Shown piece by piece: positions 47,056-58,613 of a stretch of 64,000 nucleotides of DNA; positions within the stretch are counted from its first letter, which is position 1, and every line of letters begins with the position of its first letter. The translations under genes and the position numbers were made by a program. The stretch comes from Gnetum montanum. Its lineage: Eukaryota; Streptophyta; Gnetopsida; Gnetales; Gnetaceae. The notes under the pieces are model-generated. The model made no database searches. It was not told where the DNA came from and worked only from the letters and a program-made list of their open reading frames with translations. The DNA is taken from contig MNCI01005835.1 of NCBI GenBank assembly GCA_015680685.1, positions 711,939-775,938 on the forward strand, read 5' to 3'.

Positions 47056-48151
47056 ATTTTTGATCCTAGAAGGAGGGCCTTCGCTTGAATTCTTCATCCA
47101 AACCTATTTGTCCATCATTTGCTTGTTTCTACCATTTCTTATCAATGTATTTAAAGTATCAAAAAAATTTTGGGCTTTCCAAAAACCCCAACATGTAGAG
47201 ACTAAACTAGTGTTAGCATAAAATAAAATTTTCCTATCACTATTTTCACAATGTAGTTGTAGTGCTACCCTGCTTCCCTAAAAATCTGCAATTTAAAAAA
47301 TTTAATTTTTTATCATTGTAGTGCACACCATTGCCTCATCTCCCTGCTCTAGGTAGTTTGAAAATTAATTTTTCTAGTTGCAATACTTATCGCATCCCTT
47401 ATTTTCTATACATTTGATTCAAGTTTTTACCTTAGTAGTTGCAATGCATATTGCCTTACCTGTTTTTGTACTTAGAAGCTGCAAAGAAAAAAAAATCTTA
47501 GTGTTTTCTTATACGTTAAAACTTATTAGTATTTCTCCAAAAATTGGTTAAATACATTAGAGAATTTTTTGGAAAAATTTTTAATTTTTCATTGTAGTTG
47601 TAGTTAATATCTTAGAGTTTTACAAGTTGAGACTCTTAATATGTTGGCCCCTTAATAAGCTATAATTTTGATAAGTTAGCATATTACCTTCTATTAATAA
47701 GCTATTATGGTTTACAAGTTATCTTATTAAGATAGCTTATTACATTATACAAGTTATCTTAATATGTTTTATAAGCTGGCTTATACGTTGGCCTTACACC
47801 TTTTATGCCTTTTCATTATTCCATAGTTTTACCTCACAACATAACATACATGACCACTAACTAAGAAGTTATTCACATCTATGATTTCAAGGATTTGACT
47901 ATAGTAGAACATAGATAATTCCTTGGGTGGAGGAGATAGGAATCAACTTTTACAATCATTAACAAGAACTATTACAATTTCATTTGTGCCAAGATCCAAG
48001 CTGGCCTCCTCATCCCACACTCAAAATCAAAGATCAAATGTTAGTTTGAGATCATCCATTGAAATGGGAAAGAGTATATTCCCTCACCCTATGATGAAAT
48101 TGAACTAACTTTTATACATGCATGTTAATGCAACTACTAAACATTGATGAG
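47056..48151 (+). other. Tat-2 leader between LTR and gag
   Basis: About 1.1 kb, AT-rich. It has TTATAAGC / TAAGCTTATTA-type short repeats at 47640-47790 (several GCTTATTA, AAGCTATAA and AAGTTATCTTA words). No coding sequence was recognised. Confidence 0.4.
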
Positions 48152-51100
48152 ATGAGTGAGGAAATTAGCTCAAATGAAAACTAAGAGGACCAGGATGAGT
48201 TTGAAGTAGAGCATGAACCGGATACATTCATAGTGGATCTTTTCCAATGGTTAGTTCCACAAGCAACAATTCTCAACTCTACACCTCCTATGTCCTCTCT
48301 GAATAAGGTTCCTTACCTACACCTTTATTACCTACCATGTTCAACTCAACACCCATTATACCAACGCACTAGTCTCAATCAACATCTCACTTCGCCTCCT
48401 TATTTACAATTATTCCTTTTGCAACACAACCTCGGTTAGTGCATTTGTCACTAGTGATGTCTATCATGTCACCTTCTTTCATCATACCAATGGGACCCTC
48501 TTTAGGGCCTCAAGATTTACAAGCCTCTCATACCCCCTTTGTCCCCTTTATTTTTCATGTTCTAATCCAAACTTCCTTCTCACTGTTTAACCCCCTACTA
48601 CCATGATCACCCAGTCCCTCCCATCTATATTGATGTCCATTACATAGTTCCAAGTCATCCAGTTTTCCCATAGCCATCAGTTCAAACTCCACAATCCATT
48701 AAAATGCTCCAAGACCTGGATCAAGCCTTCAAAATGATCCAAGACCTCACCAAAGAACTATGGAAGCTTAAGGCCTCCACCACCCAAACAAAAAAATTGT
48801 GCATGTCTACTAAGATAATCCCATTACTCCTACCATCTTGAAAATAACTCTTCTCATGGACATTTCAATTCCCCACTTCACCAAATACAACAGCAAGGGT
48901 GATCCTAACTCACATCTTATTATCTTTTATTTCAAGTGCTTATTTTTATAGGCTTTACTCATACCATGATGCACATCTTCCCTATGTCACTAACTAGAAA
49001 AGCCTTGAATTGGTACCGTGCACTACCTAGAGGCTTCATAGCCTATCTAGAAGAGTTGATTTCACAATTTGTTAACCATTTCAAGTATAACTTGAAACCT
49101 AATACCATACTAGACCAACTTATGAAGGTCAAATAGAGGCCCCTTAAACCAGTTCAAAAATTCATATAAAGATGCAACACCATCCTCAACAAAATTCTTG
49201 AGCCCATCTTTGAAACATATCTTTTGGCCATTTTCAAAGATGCAAATAATGATTTCATCAAATCCAAGCTATACTATCTAGATTCACCATCACTTGGCCA
49301 AGCCTTTTCCTAAACCAAAAACATAGAAGATGTTGTAAAATCTATTAATGACCTAGCATACGTAATGTAAAAGAACTAGCACATAAGAAAGGATAGGAAA
49401 AAAGGGAAATAGAACCATGTAGCCATGGCCACAATGGCCAAAGAAAAAAAAGTGGCATAGGGGCCAAAGATAATATAACCAAAGGCCCCTGCCACCACTA
49501 TTTAATTGTTGACATCTGGTGCGTCCACCTCCAACCCACCTAGGCCAAACTTCAAAAGAAAAGACCAGTTCAAGTACACAAAGCTGCCCATGAAACCGTC
49601 CGAGCTTCTTGATCAGTTGCTCAAAAGTGAATACATCTAATACAAACAACTAATCAAGAAAGCCCATAAGAGGTATGATCGCTTGTGTCAGATCACTGAA
49701 GATTCCACCATAGTCATAAAGGATGATCTTCTTGTGCCTAAATACTTCAAATTAAACTGATTCTGCCACTACCATTAGTTGCCCAAACATGATATTGATG
49801 TTTACTTGGCTCTAAAAGACAAATTTTAAAAGATGATAGATAGTGACAAATTACTCTTAGATACATCCAACCTGGTTAGGTCCCAGAACTAGAACATGCA
49901 AAAGTACAAGGATCCACTAAATGCTAACAATGACCAGTATACCATCATTACATTTAATGCTAGCAACAATCCTAATCCAACTAGGAAGATGTTTGTGATT
50001 AGGGTACCTCCTCGTGATGAAAGGGCTTCAACTTCCACAAATTCAAGAACTCCCTTTGTCATATGGATACCACCACATGTGCCTTCTAAGAAACTGTTTG
50101 TCATTAGGGTTTCCCTTCCCACTATCGATGAACTTGTGATCCAAGTTAACCAATGCCCTCCTGTGGTAGCCAATGCTTCAATCACTTTGTAGATAGATAA
50201 CAAGAAATCACCTTCTAAACAACACAAGAAGCTAGTTCCTTAGCCTAAGGCTAAGGATAATATAAAACCAAAGGTGTGGAAGGAATTAGGTCTACCAAAG
50301 CCCACTCTAATTTCATCAGTACCAATGGATACCAATGCTCAAGCTACTTCAACAAGCCAACCTAGGAGGGTAACTAAAAACAAGAGAAAGAAAAGGGGTC
50401 TAAACCACAAACATTAAAATATGAGGTCAAGATCTTAGGTAGAATGGAGGAGGTCAAGGAAAACAAAAGTGAAAAATCATCAAGTAATGATAATAACTTT
50501 CTCACTACCTTGGAGTAAGTCAAGCTCTCACTTAAATAGAAAAATACCTCTTTGATTTTATACAATCTATTGATGACTTTCTCTGCTCATCGTGAAGCCT
50601 TAGTTAAGATGTTGACTTTCATTTCTATTCATGAAGACATGCTGGCTAATGAGAAATCTATCCATGCAATGATCATGCCATCCTTAACTAAGGAAGAATT
50701 GAAGTCAACCACATTAACATTTTGTGATAACGAAGTAAAAATCAAACTTGACAATGGTGAAGTATCAAAGGCTTCCTTATTCATAATGATTAGAGTGGAT
50801 CAATATAAGATGCACTAAGTGCATGTTGATGATGGAGTAGCAACAAATGTTATACCCTTTTCCATTGTGGACTATTTAGACTTGGTAGAACACATTCAAA
50901 ACACTTCCACTTCTACTTTTAAGTTCTTTAATGGATCACAAGTAGCAGTGAGAGGATCTATTTCTCTAGACTTTGTTACTAGGGAACAATTCCCCACATC
51001 CACCAACTTCTTAGTGGTGGAAGAGACATCAAGGTTTAACCTAATCTTAGGAAGGCCCTCGCTAGCCAAATTACGAGCAGTCTCTTCCTCAATCCATCAA

Positions 51101-51418
51101 AAAATTCACCTACCTTATGTGGGAGGTGAAATTATAATCCATGAAGATGGCGTAGTCCCCTTATTCATCAAAAATGTTGACATGGAGCAAGGATTTGAGG
51201 TATAGTTTCAAGAAGAATCTCCTACCATCAAAATCAAAGTCAAGAATCACAACAACATCAACCAAGCTAAGACAAAAAATGATGAGGCCATGAATGAATT
51301 TTGGAAAGAGCTTCCATTCAACATTATAAGCGAAGGGAATAGAGAGTATAGAATTGTGCAACAAAGGCCTTACACTTTTCCTAATGTTTCAAAGATTAGA
51401 AAATAGTTGCACGATTAA
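48152..51418 (+). pseudogene. gag: Tat-2 gag-protease
   Basis: The ATG at 48152 opens an acidic N-terminus (MSEEISSNEN) like that of Tat-1. The capsid-like core at 48850-49330 has IPHFTKYNSKGDPNSH and FPMSLTRKALNWYRALPRGF. A decayed zinc-knuckle region (FCHYH...HDIDVYLALKD) is near 49760. The retropepsin at 50819-51060 has DDGVATNVIP, where Tat-1 has DNGATTNVIP, and ends NLILGRPSL. The last residues, ELPFNIISEG and SKIRK-stop-LHD-stop, match Tat-1. Several stops are present. Confidence 0.8.
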
Positions 51419-52080
51419 ATATATTGCCTACTTGTTTAACCTTGTACCATATGATGTATCCTTTGTAGCCTAGTTTTTAACTCTTATTTACTAATTTTTA
51501 TTTTACTTTACAAGTTTTTGCTTCATTATACCTTATTTATTATTTTATTACATAGCCTTTCTCTAATCTTCGTGTCAAATATACAATATTATGCCTATTT
51601 CCTTTGTGTTTACATAAAATTATAAAACAACATATATAATAGAAAAACATAAAATTTAAAAATGGCCTATCAAGACCTTAAACTAGTGTCCTACCAAGGT
51701 ATAAAACTGGTAATTTTATGGTCTCCCTTTTTGTATCTCTTTTGTGTTTATACCATGACATGTTATGCCTTATCTTATACCTTTACTACTTTATCACCCA
51801 AATTTACTTCATAGCCTTGTTATTTTAACTTGCTGCCTTTTCTGTAAGAAAATATAACACATTAAAAACTAAAAAATTTTAAATCATAACCAAAAATATC
51901 CACACAAATAACCATAATCACATTATGTGATAAGATAACAACAACAACAAAGAGTATAATAGTAGCCATAGTTGCACTGTGCAACATGATAACATAACTA
52001 AAAAATAGTACCATCTCCAAGGCTGTGATAACCTAAGGCAAGGATAATAAAACATTATAGGCTAAACAAGCATGCTAAAA
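51419..52080 (+). other. Tat-2 spacer after gag-PR
   Basis: T-rich, then A-rich sequence with GGCCTATCAAGACCTTAAAC (51663) and a second, TACCAAGGTATAAAACTGG (51693), the same phrases as in the Tat-1 spacers. No coding sequence. Confidence 0.5.
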
Positions 52081-55000
52081 CTAAGTTGTAGGAGGAGGAG
52101 AAGTATCATCAACGATATCATCTCCAATGTTCTCATCATCATTGCATGAGACCTATAAACATCAAAACATATAAATCATTAGTAACCATCATGAACAAAA
52201 CATAATTATGAAACCATTAAAAAACTAAACAATCATAAACGTAAAATATAACATTAAAAATTTAAACATTTTTACACAAACTTTTGGAAAATCAGGAGCT
52301 ATGTCCTCATGTGCAAATATTTGGAGACTAGCTTCTAACTTGTGAAGAATTTATTCTTCATTCATGTTTATCCAATTAATTTCTCTTAGATCTACTACTA
52401 CCAGGATCTCTTCCCTCTCTTTGCCTTTCCACTCAGGTGGATCATGGGAAAAGTTAGTAGTGGTGGTCTCCCCAAACGTAGCAATGATCTGAGGAGCAAG
52501 AGACTTGGTAGCAACCACAAATCTAGCAAACATGTTGTAAATATCCTCTACACCTATCCCTTAAATAAATAACTCATAATTGTGCTATGTCATGGCTACC
52601 TCATGTCATGATTTCATGTAATTCTCCTTCTCCACCTTGTATAGCTACTTGTGGGTCTTTTGTTTTTTGCTTCACTCTAACATCCATGCACAATAATCAT
52701 GCCATTCCTTAGACTTTCAAACCAAGAGCTCCATTTGCATGTCTTTTTTCATGTTGATCCTAGCTAGAGCAATCTTACCTTGGATAGCACTCCAATAGCA
52801 GGACCACTCTATCTCTTTAGTTCATTAGGAATCCCTATTGGCCACACGTGCCTCTATGAATTCCTTACAATCTTTGAGACTCTTAACTCTATTGGTTAGC
52901 TTCTTGTTTTGCTTCCTCAATGCCATAACCTCCTACCATAGGAACTAATTTGAACATTGAACTTCCTAGAATAACTTTGCATAAGATGTAGCACATTTTA
53001 TGACTCCTTCATATAACATGCATGGAATGTTCTCAACATCAAACGGTAAACCTAGGAACTCATCAAATTTAAAGTCTTGTAAGGGGTTTCATTTTATTTT
53101 GGAAACTACAATAACACCAATATATATAAACTAAAACTTTAAAACACTTTTAAAAACATAGAATACTATGATCATAAAAACATGAAAAATAAAATATAAA
53201 AATAAAAATATATAGAATAAAACACTTTAACATTTCTCTTACCAACATCAGGAGCTATTTATTGCAATTTATCTATAATATCATTCATCATTCCCTTCAT
53301 GAATTCTAGCTTGTCTAGGGCCTCCACCTAAGGTTTGGAGTAGAATGTAGGTGTAGATGCTTCTGGTGAAGGTCCACACTCTATAATTACCATAACAGAT
53401 TAGACATTCATTGTAACAAAGATGAATAAAAATCAAAACATAAAAAAAAATTTAAAGTACATCAGGAAGATCATGAGAAAAATCTATTGGACAATTGCTC
53501 TTTGGAGCCAAATCACCTAAGATAGAACACAACACATTGAAATCCTTCACAAATGTCCTCTTCTCATCTTCCCTACGTTGTTTCTCTTCCTCCATAGCAA
53601 CCTTGATAGCCAACTCCTACTTCTTTCCTACAAAAAAAAATAAAAAAATAAAATATAAAACAAATTAGCAAACATCTAACAATAAAAATATAACTTAAAA
53701 TATGACAAAAATATTCAAAAAACTAAAAACTAAAAACATATAACAAAATGCTTACATACCTCTAACATCTTGATTTAGCATGTTGAGCTTGACGGTCATC
53801 TTCTTGGATGCTTACTTGTTAGGAACCTAAATCTTTTCTTTAACATGTGGCTTCTTTATCTTCTTTCCCATAGAACCATCAGCTTTTTTATGTGACCTCT
53901 TAGCCTTCTTTGTATTGCCATGTGTAGCATGGGGCTCAATACCCATGCTGTCAAGGGAGCAACAACATAAATCATATGAAACACTAAGATGCTTAGTGGT
54001 AACAAGTAGTGATTCTCCTATCTCCTCCATTGGTGGATCTTGGTGGCATATAACTTGAGTGATATGATTAGCCCAAGGCCTAGAGAGTTGGAAAGAATCA
54101 TGTGCAACCCATTCTCCATCTCTCTTAATCATCAAGAACTTTGAAAACTCTTAAGGTATGCAAAGAAGATTGTAAAGTGCATAGGATGAATATTGTCAAG
54201 GTTATTATAGATCTTTTTAATTTCATCCCTTAGGCTAATGACCATGTGGTTAGCCAATCAAATGTAGTGTCATTAGTCAACATGTTTTTCATTATCCAAG
54301 CCTACTAAACTTCTATAGTTTTCTTTTATGATAGGAACATAGGAAAGGCCCTAGCACAGAAAAGGGGGTAGGTCTAATTGGCTTTCTTAACTGTAAACTT
54401 GTTAAAATTTAATGTTACACTGGGAGAAGAGTTAAGCCTAGTCTTCATTTTCTCTCTATAACCTATATCCTTACCTGCTCTAGCGATAATCTCAGCACTA
54501 CTAGAAGGTACACTAAAGAGATCACTAAACATGGGTGCATTAATGATCAATATAACAAGATAACCATGAATGTGAGTGATGAATTTGGTGATCCCCTCAT
54601 CCAAAGAGTCAATCACATTCAATATCTCTGCAAGTGGCATCATTGGATTCGGCAAAATGAACAAATCATACAAACCTACATCAATAAGCATCTATTGGAT
54701 GTCCATATGAGCCTTTTCTGCTAGCCATTCTTGTGCAAAGTCTACTTCACCCCACTTGAGTTGAATTTTCTCCTTAGAATGTCCTGAGATAGTCACATTA
54801 ACTGTAGACTTACACACAAAACCTAAAACATAACATAGTTAACATGTTAGCCTCTTGAAACTATAAAATACTTTTAAAACTAAAATATTAAAAAGTATTG
54901 GCCATACTAAACAACTTTTACTTACCAAGCTTAGGCAAGGTCATAATCTAATGGTGAGGTGGTGCAAAAGCTCCTAAGTCTAAGTGAGTCCACCATTTAT

Positions 55001-55736
55001 GTACAAGGTTGGTGAATAAATTTATTTTATATATACAGGAATACCATATGTGGTATCTATCAAACTCAACTTTAAGCTGATTGAGAACCTTCACCTAACA
55101 ACCTCACCTTTCTTGAACTCTTTCAAGATTGTACTCATGATAGCTAAGGTTTAGTCATTCCTCAGTAATCCCTTAGGATGTACCTTGTGCTTGTGAAAAA
55201 ATGAAGAATCAAAATAGTTAGAATTAAACAACCTTAAAGCTAAAAAATAAGCAAATATGACAACTTAAAATGAAACTTACAATTTCAACAAGTAGACAAT
55301 TCATTGAGAATTTTCGGAGAGTGTGTTTATCTTATGGCCTATCATTAAGTTGTTGTCAAAATTGTATTACAAATACATAGGCATTTCCCAAATTTGGGCT
55401 AACTATCTAACTTCTACTGAAAATGAGCTCCTGCTATGCTCTATATCCCTCTAAGTGTTAGGATCATCAACTATGAACTACAAGATGCAAATAGAAGACT
55501 CTGCCAAGAGAGTCTCTTTGATAACCGAGGCAATATCCACTGCCAAGTGTGACCATATGATTACACTATAGTTGTAGAGTAGGTATGCCAAGAATTCTCA
55601 TGCACTAGGTCTAAATTATATTGAAACATGCCTATCAATGCACAAATCTAGGTTTAGACTCTTTTGTGTGGTTGTCCCAATGCAACATAGAATCCCAACT
55701 AGCTCCATCATGATCAAAATAGGTTTTAGAAAGGCC
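52081..55736 (-). pseudogene. Antisense intron-containing cargo gene of Tat-2
   Basis: The counterpart of the gene at 27229-23503. Inferred GT-AG introns on the minus strand: 55280-55184 (GTAAGTTTCA), 54925-54823 (GTAAGTAAAA), 53759-53628 (GTATGTAAGC), 53460-53381, 53242-53106 (GTAAGAG) and 52281-52153. Exons encode an FCP1/NIF-like segment (55730-55440; KPILIMMELVGIL, EFLAYLLYNYSVIIWSHLA, FIVDD), a middle region (54691-53827; FITHIHGYLVILIINAPMFS, EWVAHDSFQLSRPWA), a short block TPTFYSKP..EALDKLEFM, a likely coiled coil (about 53040-52600) and an acidic tail ending DDTSPPPTT-stop at 52081. Intron positions and phases match Tat-1. In the HAD motif the first Asp is Glu in both copies. Stops show it is no longer intact. 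Confidence 0.65.
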
Positions 55737-57676
55737 CTATACATAGCCAAAAATCATAATCATTACAACATAAAAAACCATGTAACCATTACAACAAAAA
55801 TTAACAAACTTTAAACTAAAATAACCACCAACATGACAACATGGCTACTAAACTCAAAATATAAAAAATAACCAAGTACTGCAATGTAATTACATTCATG
55901 ATATAAACAAAAAATCTAGCTTTTACACTGCAATTAACATAGAAAAAAAAAGTTAACATTTTTTCAAACAATTAGCATGTAAAACCTTGAAACAAGCATT
56001 TTTACAAACTCTTAACATGAAACCAATATTTGATAAAACTAGAGGTCAAGAAGGATAGCACTAGGGCTTAATTAATGGAATTTTTTATAAGTTAGTGATC
56101 AAATAGGTCATACAAGCTTAAACATTAGAGATGGTGGAAAAGTAGAAACAAGAAGTATAGGATTTCTTGGCTCTTAGAGCTTAAACGCTACCACTTCTCC
56201 ATACAAAATGCACTAAAACCCCTTGTACATTAGTATGACTTGTAACAAGTGCTACACATTGGCCATGATAATTGAAAAATTTCACAACATTCACAAACCA
56301 GGCCTAAGCACCAAACATTGTTAATCTATGCCATGTGAGCCAAAACTATGCCAACAAAATCCAATTTAACCAATATAGGTCTTGGAGGCTAGGAAAAATC
56401 CTTAAAAATTCTAAAAAAATAATTTTTAGGTATAAGTGCAAAGAAAATGTTTCCAAAAACCAAAATTGATCATCAATACTACAATCCAAGTGTAGAAAAA
56501 CTCACAATTGTGCTAGTTTTCAACTAAAATGTTGATCAAAAACCTAGTTTGTAGTGAATTAACTGTAGTAACACTCTAGGAGAAATTCGTAAAAAATTTC
56601 AAAATTCACACGAAAACCTTCTACACTATTTCCACTATCCGAGGAGATCTAAAATGCTAACCACATGTGATAACAAAACCCCAAACATTGTCAGTTTTTG
56701 TATGGGAAAACTATAAAATTTTAACAAAAATTAGCAAGAATGCTAAAAATTGGGTTGGGAAAAAATTCATTAAAAACTTGGAAAAATCCTAAAAATATAA
56801 TTCCACCTTAATACCACCAAAAAACCTAGAATAACATGTATATGCAATTACAACTATAAAATCTTAGCATATACAGTCTAGAAAAAATGTCAAAGTTGCA
56901 ACAAATTTGACCAAAAATAGAGCAAAAACATTGAGCACAGGTTTGGGAAGAAATCCAAATATTTTTCAATACATTACCAGAAACCCAAATCTTTATTCCA
57001 ATACAATTGATAGGCCTAAATCTTTAATTCAACATAAACAAATCAAAAAATTTCAACCTATATAAGCCTAGAGGTGGAAAAACATTTTCACAAAACTATG
57101 AAAATTGGAAGAAATGATGAAAATTTGGTACCTAGTAGATCTTGATGAAGATTCTTCTCCCACAATAGCATCTAGAAGTCTCAAAATGATACAAATAGCT
57201 TCCTTTGCCTCATCCAAGATTGGATTTCATCTACTTGACTTGATCTTCCTTACCAAGGTTGGTGAGAGCCTCAAACCTTTACCTTGATTATTGCAAAAGA
57301 ATAGCCTAAACTCCTTGCCCTATTGCACCAACACTCTAAATGGAGATGGGTCGATGCTAAGATGATTTAGAAGATGTGGTTAATTTGGTTTTTCAACCGT
57401 TGTTATAGATTCTAGGCACCACACTTAAGAGACTTGGAAGAAAATATCTTCAACAATGGGGTTTAAAGTGAGAAGTCTTCCAATCCTCTCTGAAACATAG
57501 ACAAGAAAAAACCTTTAGAAAGATAATAAAAATCTTTTTTACATTAAGCTTGGGTTTTTTAAAAGATATAACAATTCTTTAAGGTCAGCTTATAATGAAA
57601 AGTTCCTATTTCCAATCTCACAAATTGGATCTTCCAAATTAGCACATACACCAATTTAGAGAGTTTAAAACCTTAG
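55737..57676 (+). other. Tat-2 region between antisense gene and Ath-6
   Basis: About 1.9 kb, A-rich, with no supported gene. In Tat-1 the tandem array begins about 1.9 kb from the same exon, so the array of Tat-2, if any, would start beyond Ath-6. The 5' part and promoter of the antisense gene should lie here. Confidence 0.35.
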
Positions 57677-58466
57677 TGATGGGATGCGATATCGCATGGG
57701 CCGTGATATTGCGTACGCGATATCGCAATGCGTCGTCATATCTATAAATAAGAGGTGGCTCTCCCTTGTTTCCCATCCTAGGCTTAGACCGTAGTGAAAC
57801 TTTGGTAGATTGATCACTCTAGAGATAGAATATTTTCCATGTGCCCGCAATAGGAGTCCTAAGTGAACGGATCTTTATTTAAGCAAACATTGTACTTGAA
57901 CACAAGTTTATGTATGGTAATAAAGATGAGCTTCTTGGATAAACCTTGTAGTGCATGGAATAGGCTACTTAGGACTTTTATTTATTGTTATTTACTATTT
58001 ATCATTTACATGCTTTATTAGGAATTAAATCTTTCTCAACCCTTCTCTCCTAGTTAAGTACCTCAGTACAACCGCTTCGAGCACCTGTGTTACGCATGGT
58101 GATCCCAGCAACGACTAGCGTGTGGTAACCACGGTTGCATTGGTTTAGGGTGTGAACGGTAAGTGGGAACGGATGCTGATGCTAGGTAAATTCAGGCTTA
58201 GTTAGTTAGTTAGAGTTAGTTAATTAGTCTCTTCAACCCTTCACCTCAATAGCATAGGAGATAAAAGATAAAAAGATATAAAAATCATATACCTCAGACT
58301 TACTTAACCATATACCGTGACAAATACAAGTCTGGGAAGACAATGAATAATTAACCTTAAGTGTTCCATGAGGCGTGTAGGCACTTAGTCTACGAAGTTC
58401 GACCAGATCGTGCGTGTTACGCTAGTATTCGTATGGGTAAGTGTAGGGGTACCTCACCACTCATCA
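57677..58466 (+). mobile_element. Ath-6 5' LTR
   Basis: 790 bp, TGATGGGATGCG to CACTCATCA. The GATATCG array (57687-57730) has only four cores, fewer than in the 3' copy. TATA is CTATAAATAAG at 57742-57752, and a polyadenylation-type AATAAAGATGAGC is near 57919. Ends are TG and CA. Confidence 0.9.
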
Positions 58467-58485
58467 TAGGCGTCGTTGCTGGGGA
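58467..58485 (+). promoter_or_regulatory. Ath-6 primer-binding site (tRNA-Asp type)
   Basis: TAGGCGTCGTTGCTGGGGA matches TGGCGCCGTTGCCGGGGA, the complement of the plant tRNA-Asp 3' end, with a few changes, directly after the LTR. Confidence 0.8.
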
Positions 58486-58613
58486 CTAAGTGTTTGTGCA
58501 CTAAGTAGAACATAAGAGATCATTCACATCGTTGGGAGCTTAAATGAACCCTTAGGGTTAATTAAATGAAAAAAATTATATAATGGTTAATCAACACATC
58601 AAATTAAACTAAA

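Larger units (their letters stand above)
45891..57676 (+). mobile_element. Tat-2: Tat/Ogre-like element, left part
   Basis: A relative of Tat-1 in the same orientation: LTR (45891-47055), leader, gag-PR (48152-51418) and the antisense cargo gene (55736-52081). It is interrupted by Ath-6 at 57677, so the array, pol and 3' LTR, if present, lie right of the window. By eye its LTR resembles that of Tat-1 only in blocks, so the two represent different subfamilies. Confidence 0.75.
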
